From contig OX465599.1 of the NCBI GenBank assembly GCA_950022295.1, forward strand, positions 281,067,501 through 281,131,500: 64,000 nt of DNA, read 5' to 3'. Source of the DNA: Bromus sterilis (lineage: Eukaryota > Streptophyta > Magnoliopsida > Poales > Poaceae). Numbering within the stretch: the stretch's first letter is position 1; each line of letters begins with the position of its first letter. This document shows, piece after piece, positions 58,626 to 64,000 of this stretch. A program made the translations under genes and the position numbers. The notes beneath the pieces were generated by a model that worked only from the letters and a program-made list of their open reading frames with translations, did not search any database and was not told the DNA's origin.

Positions 58626-60662
58626 TCAAGTATTTTCAAGAGAATAACTAGCCCGTGTGACGGACTCAAAAGGTAACTTAATCTTTTTCCTAGGTAAATG
58701 TTCCATCCCTTTCTTGAGAGGGAATTGGAATTGGATATTCCCCTCTTTCATGTCAATAACAACACCAACTGTGCGAAGAAAAGGACATCCCAAAATAATT
58801 GGACAAGAAGGTTCACATTCAATGTCCATAATAGTAAAATCAACGGGAACTTAATTGTCATTGACAATGATAAGAACATCGTCGATCTTCCCCAAAGGTT
58901 TCTTTACGGAAGAATCAACAAGACGAACACCAAAAGAACAAGAATCACAAGGTTTCAATTCAAGCATATCATACATTCTTTTGGGCATAACAGAGGTACT
59001 TGCTCCAACATCACAAAGAGCATAACAAGAGAAGTTATTCAATTTAATTTTTATCATAGGATCCCAACCATCTTCTAGCTTCCTAGGTATGGAGGCTTCT
59101 AGTCTAAGATTATCCTCCCTAACTTTGATTAGAGCATTGGTGATATGCTCTGTGAAGGCAAGATTGAGTGTGCTAGTGTGGGGGTCTCTAGACATCTTGT
59201 GTAGGAAACCAATAACTTCAGGTAAAGTGCAGTTGTCAAAGTCTAGGTCACTACTATCTATCAAGGAGGTAGTAATATCATTTAGGTTCACTTGTTTGAA
59301 AGCCTCTATGTTCATAGAGGTTTCTTCATCTAAGGTTGAGGTGGTAGCATCACCATTGATAGGTCCAGTGGGACTAGGGGTGTGATGGGTGCTAACAGTT
59401 TGGACATCCTCAACTACTTGGATAGTAGCTACTGTGTGGTAGGTAGGAAGGTTCTTAATTCTCTCTTCTTCCTCCTTTTCTCTAGCCCATCTCTCTTTGA
59501 GTTTAGCCATCATCCTAATATTTTCATTGATTTGTAACTGGATAGCATTAATAGGAGTGACCTTACTCTCCTCAAGAGGAGAGGTTCTAATTTTTAACAT
59601 CTCAACATCAAGGGCTAAGTTGTCTACCTTCAAACAAAGATGATCTAATTTAGCTAGTTTTTCTTCCACATTCTTGTTGAAGGCTTTTTGGGTAGTGATA
59701 AAGTCTCTAAGCAAGGTCTCTAGTTCTGAAGTGGAGTTTCTGGTGGTAGGATAAGTGTTGTTCCCATAGTTGTTGGATGGGAAAGGCTTAGGATTGTTGC
59801 TACCAAAGTTACTCCTATAAGCATTATTGTTGAAGTTGTTTCTAGAGACAAAATTGACATCTACTTGCTCCTGGGCAACCAAAGAATTTAAAGGAACATC
59901 TTGAGGATCAATAGAAGGTTGCTTGGTAAGTAGAGACATGATAAGGTCAACCTTTTCATTTAAAGAGGAGATCTCCTCGACAGAGTTTACCTTCTTACCG
60001 GTTGGAGATCTCTCGGTGTGCCATTGCGAGTAATTCAGCATCATCTCATCTAGTAGCTTTGTGGCAGCACCAAGCATGGTTGACATAAAAGTTCCACCCG
60101 CGGCCGAATCTAACAGGTTCCGCGAGGTGAAGTTCAAGCCTGCATAAAAAGTCTGGATAACCATCCAGGTAGTCAGTCCATGTGTGGGGCAGTTCTTGAC
60201 AAGCGTCTTCATACGTTCCCCAGCCTGGGCAACGTGTTCATTATCCAATAGCCTGAAATTCATAATGTTACACCGTAATTGAATAATTTTAGCAGGGGGA
60301 TAGTACTTCCCTATAAAATCATCTTTGCATTTGCTCCAAGAATCGATACTGTTCTTGGGCAAAAATTGTAGCCACTCCTTGGCTCTTCCTCTCAAAGAGA
60401 AAGGAAAAAGCTTCAGCTTGACGATGTCTCCATCCACTTCCTTGTACTTCTGCATGTGGCAGAGCTCGATAAAGTTGTTTAGGTGCAAGGCAGCATCTTC
60501 TCCTGCTCTTGAGAATTGATCTTTCATGACAAGGTTAAGCAGAGCATGTTTAATCTCATAAGAAGGTGCTGAAGTGGCAGCTGGAGCAATAGGAGTGCAG
60601 ATAAAGTCACTGTTGTTGTGACTAGTGAAGTCACACAACTTAGTGTTTTCATTGGAACCCAT
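58626..60662 (-). pseudogene. B-element Athila-type Gag-protease-like gene, one stop
   Basis: A frame of 679 codons from MGSNENTKLCDF (60662) to the codon after SLENT, broken only by TAA at 58851-58853 where other copies have TAT (NDNYVPVDF). Domain order is as at 23399: Gag core, Asn-rich linker, coiled coil, then the retropepsin-like domain with DVGASTSVMP and IILGCPF (Cys for Arg in the usual LGRPF). It is the least damaged copy in the window. It starts 126 bases from the PBS, lacks any downstream polymerase, and has the same length as the A copy although the LTRs belong to another family. Confidence 0.9.
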
Positions 60663-60788
60663 AGTAGCAGCAGGTATTTTTGGTATTTTTGATTAAGGAC
60701 ACAAAATTAAAAACTGAAAGGTAAACTAACAAGACTAAAAAGCAAAGGTAAAAGATAGTGTGCAACTCCCCTATCTTGTAGACTGGAG

Positions 60789-60806
60789 TCCCCGGCAACG
60801 GCGCCA
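60789..60806 (-). other. Primer-binding site, tRNA-Asp
   Basis: On the minus strand TGGCGCCGTTGCCGGGGA, perfect. It is followed by normal leader sequence and no further tRNA bases, which gives the unmodified comparison for the tRNA-bearing copies. Confidence 0.92.
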
Positions 60807-60816
60807 GAAAACTTTC

Positions 60817-62471
60817 TGAGGGTAAGAGAGTGTTAATACTCTTCAAGCCCTCGTTGATTACCCCAAGTGCAGAGTGAGATGTAGTGCAGCGGTAAGTTTT
60901 CCCTTGGCAAAGATACCAAGGTTTGTCTCCCGTAGGACTCCGAAGGATACAAGAAGGTGGTAAAGTGAGCAATGGCGCTGAGGTTGCTAGCTTCACCTGG
61001 ACCTGCACACAGATACAAATAACTTTGCTCCCAACGAGTACAGAGGAGTTGTCAATTCCTCCGGCCTTGCTGTTTACAAAGGATCAACGCAAGAGATAAT
61101 AATAGTGGCAACTGAAAGTAAAGACTGAAAGTAATAAGGGTGTAAACAGTGATATGAAGATGGACCGGGGTCCCGTGATTTTCACTAGTGATGTCTCTCT
61201 CCCAAAAGACGATAAAAGTGCTAGCGAGGTAAACAAATCACAGTTGGGCAATTGACAGGATTATGAAGGCACCGCAATGCTAACTATGCTGCAAAGAAAG
61301 GAAGGGCTCAAAAGCAATGGGCAGTACGCCAAGGTAAGTAGACCGAAATCCATCTGCATCTACTACGAATCATCCACCTTGAGATATCTATCCAGAACAT
61401 CTCGCTGGTATTAAGTTGCGAATCCCACCCAAAGTGTAAACTCAAAGCAACAGACAACTGCATTAAAAGAACTATGCGTAAAGTAAACAATCCTTGCACC
61501 CGCAAGTACAAGCACCATTGTTTCATCCCTGGTGGCAACAACACATCCCCTAGTATCATGTTTCTGTCACTCAAGCTAGACATCGAGGGGCTGAACCCAC
61601 AATCGAGCATAACGCTCTCTCTTGGAGTTGCAAATAAAATACTTGGCCAAAGCAAATACCGCACCGGAGAACATGCAAGAATTTACTCAAGAAAAAAATA
61701 TAAAAGAGTAGAACCAAATATATTACTCATCACAATCTGAACATAGTCTCATAATCCATCAGATCCCAACAAACTCAGCATAGCAACAACAGAAATTACA
61801 TAGATGCCTCGATCATGTGAGGCAGCTCACGAGGACTCGAAAGTGGAAGCACAAAAGGGGGAGAGATAGATCACATAGCTACTGGTCACGGACCCATGGT
61901 CCAAGGGAAACTACTCACGGTACATACGGGAGGCGTCCATGGCTATGGAGGGTCTCCCGGAGGGGGTAGCTTCTCCCGGCAGGGTGCCAGAGCAGCTTCT
62001 CCAGGCAGCCCAGATCTAGAAACGGTGGCGGCGGCAGAACAGAGGCGAGATCGCGAAAAAGGAGTCCGTCCTAGGGGTTTCCACTCCGAGGGGTAAATAT
62101 AGGCGAGGGGGGGCGTCGAGGGGACCCACCAGGCAGCCAGGAGGCCTCCTGGCGCGGCCTAGGGTGGGGCCGTGCCAGGGGCCCTCCTGTCCTCCTGGTG
62201 GTGGCCCTCCTCCGCTCCTTTGGTGTTTCCGGAAGCTTCTGTTGCTCTGATTTTTTATATATTTTTCACGGATTTTTTTGAGCACTTTTAATGGCCGGAA
62301 AACCTGAAATACAAAAACAACAGAAAACAGAAACTGGCAACTGGGTGCACTGAGTTAGTAGGTTAGTCCAAATAGGTTCAAAAGTGTATGAAAGTTCAAG
62401 CAAAACATGGCAAAGTCACACAAAGCATGCATGGAACAAGCAGAAATTATAGATACGTTTGGGACGTATCA
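60817..62471 (-). mobile_element. B-family 5' LTR (1655 bp)
   Basis: On the minus strand TGATACGTCC at 62471 to CCCTCA at 60817, with the hairpin module at 62206-62126. The flanking bases (ACAAG at 62472-62476) do not match the five bases outside the 3' LTR (TATGC at 54065-54069), so a target-site duplication is missing. Confidence 0.9.
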
Positions 62472-62486
62472 ACAAGAAAAACTCGT

Positions 62487-64000
62487 TGATGGCGGAGAAG
62501 TTAATAGGTTTAGTTGGGTTTCCTTCCCTGTTAACCGCGCTAATAAACGATTCTTGATAACCCACAAGTCTAGGGGATCAATTGTAGCTTTTCGATAAAT
62601 AAGAGTATCGATCCCACGAGAAGCAAAAGGTGTTGATAAGTGACACTGGATAAGGAAAGGGCTGCAAACACTCAAAGGTAAATATTTAGGGCTTTTTGGT
62701 TTAAGCAACAGAAAAGTAAAAGACATGCAAAGTAAACAGGGTAACTAAGGAGTAGCAAGTGGCCCAATCCTTTAACAAGGATAAGCCTAGGAACTGAACT
62801 TATAAAAGCTAAAATGTTCTCGAGAAAACACGGGAGAGATAGTCAAGTCACTTTACCATACTCCGCCAAGTAATATGTATCGTGTTGATAAGTGTCGGTG
62901 GGTGGATCAATGATAGTACACCTTCTAGACTAAGATAAGTGTACTCTTATGATTACACACCTAGCAAGCATCCGAAAATACAAGGTAGTAATTAAGGCAT
63001 AAGCCTAACCACAACATTACGATCAAGGATCCATAATTCCCTTGTGCAACAATGTGATGGGTTCAGGTTTCTGTCACTCCGGCAACCCACCATAAGCATC
63101 CTTTGTGCACAATGTATTCTTCTATGCCCATGAAAGGTGCAGTGTTATGTGTTCGACTCACATAACACCACTAGAGAAATAACAACACAACTTAAGTATC
63201 AAACAACACATAATACTTCAACATCATATGACTACTAACAACTAGACTTCCCCCATATTCTCAAGAACTAAAGTAACTACTCACAAGAAATAAAAGAGAT
63301 CATGATCAGAGGTGATAGATGGGTGATAAACAATCTGGACACAATGATATTTTCTCCAACAAAACTCAATAGCATTCACCACAAAGTAGTAATCAACACC
63401 AACAGAGTAGAGAGGATATATAGTACGGTTTACAACACAAGTTGCAATTATGAGATGAGATGGGATGGAGATGGAGATGGTGCTGATGTTGGGGATGATG
63501 TTGATGATGATCTCGATGATGCCCGTGACGATGATGATGATGATGGCGACGATCTCCCCTTCCGGGAGGTGATCTCCCAGGCGGAATCTGCCCGCCGGAG
63601 ATGGCTTTTCTCCTCTGTAGGTTTCCGCCCCGTGGCCGCGACGAAACATGGAACGAGTCTTGTTTAGGGGTTTCCACCCCGGGGGGTTTATATAGGCGAA
63701 AGGGGGCACCGAGGGGGGCCACCAGGCACCCAGGAGGGTGCCTGGCGCGGCCAGGAGGGGGGCCGCGCCAGGCACCCTTCTGGCTGCCTGGTGGGTCCCC
63801 TCACCTCCTCCTTCGGTGATCCCCAGTCAATCTTCATAAAACTGTTCCCCGTAAATTTTCATTGCATTTGGACTTGATCTGATTCAACAACTTGGTATCC
63901 ACTTTTTACCGCTGAATTCTGGTTCTGCTGCTTCGGCACAGGAAAATTGTAAACTGTGTAAAATAAGCCAAAACAACATAAGAACTATACTTTAAAGTGG
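62487..64000 (-). mobile_element. C-family LTR, running off the right edge
   Basis: It matches the C LTR at 16004-21810 without the solo-LTR insertion, and shows the empty AAATA site at about 62975-62990. Landmarks: CAT repeat (63466-63551 on the plus strand as GAT), TATA box (about 63697-63707, minus) and hairpin module (63794-63719). About 60 bases of U3 lie beyond the window. The 62472-62486 spacer is the usual C spacer, with the PBS replaced by the B LTR. Confidence 0.88.

Overview
The window is repeat DNA from a large-genome grass, most likely a Pooideae species (wheat, oat or ryegrass relatives). The basis is four related LTR families whose ends read TGATACGTCC...ATCA, Athila-type Gag-protease proteins, and primer-binding sites complementary to tRNA-Asp. 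I cannot name the species. I found no host protein-coding gene. Everything I can interpret is LTR retrotransposon sequence, nested, tandemly joined, inverted and truncated. I call the families A, B, C and D; these are working labels only.

Layout. 1-645 is the end of a C LTR (+), leading into a chimeric internal region (646-4165) and a partial second copy of that internal region (4166-about 7775). 7790-14884 is a nearly complete D element: LTR end, PBS, broken Gag-protease ORF, broken ATHILA-type ORF, PPT and the first 313 bp of the 3' LTR. It is fused at 14884 to an inverted C element (14885-22380, minus), whose LTR is split by a 4.2-kb solo LTR of a second Gypsy type (16499-20715, TSD AAATA). 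22381-35893 is a tandem A array, LTR-internal-LTR-internal-LTR, in which the two internal regions carry different proteins. 35903-36032 holds two tRNA-Asp copies in inverted orientation, joining the last A LTR to a B LTR that faces it. 36043-39841 is a scrambled set of B, D and A pieces. 39842-53994 is another A element, split by a Tekay/Del-like Gypsy element (44308-51956, TSD CTTGT), the only element here with reverse transcriptase and integrase. 54070-62471 is a B element on the minus strand with two 1655-bp LTRs, and 62487-64000 is a C LTR (minus) running off the end.

How the parts work together. Families A-D encode at most Gag plus a retropepsin-like domain, or an unrelated zinc-knuckle ORF. 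None has a polymerase here, so they look like non-autonomous Athila-group elements moved by enzymes made elsewhere. Every long retroelement reading frame is broken except the extra ORF upstream of gag in the Tekay-like element.

The most unusual signal is reverse-transcribed primer tRNA. One copy is full length. Two lack exactly the 5' strand of the T-stem plus the T-loop, as expected if reverse transcriptase skipped the modified T-arm of a mature tRNA. A second signal is an internal copy of each family's own polypurine tract, whose sequence differs between families in step with the 3' tract.
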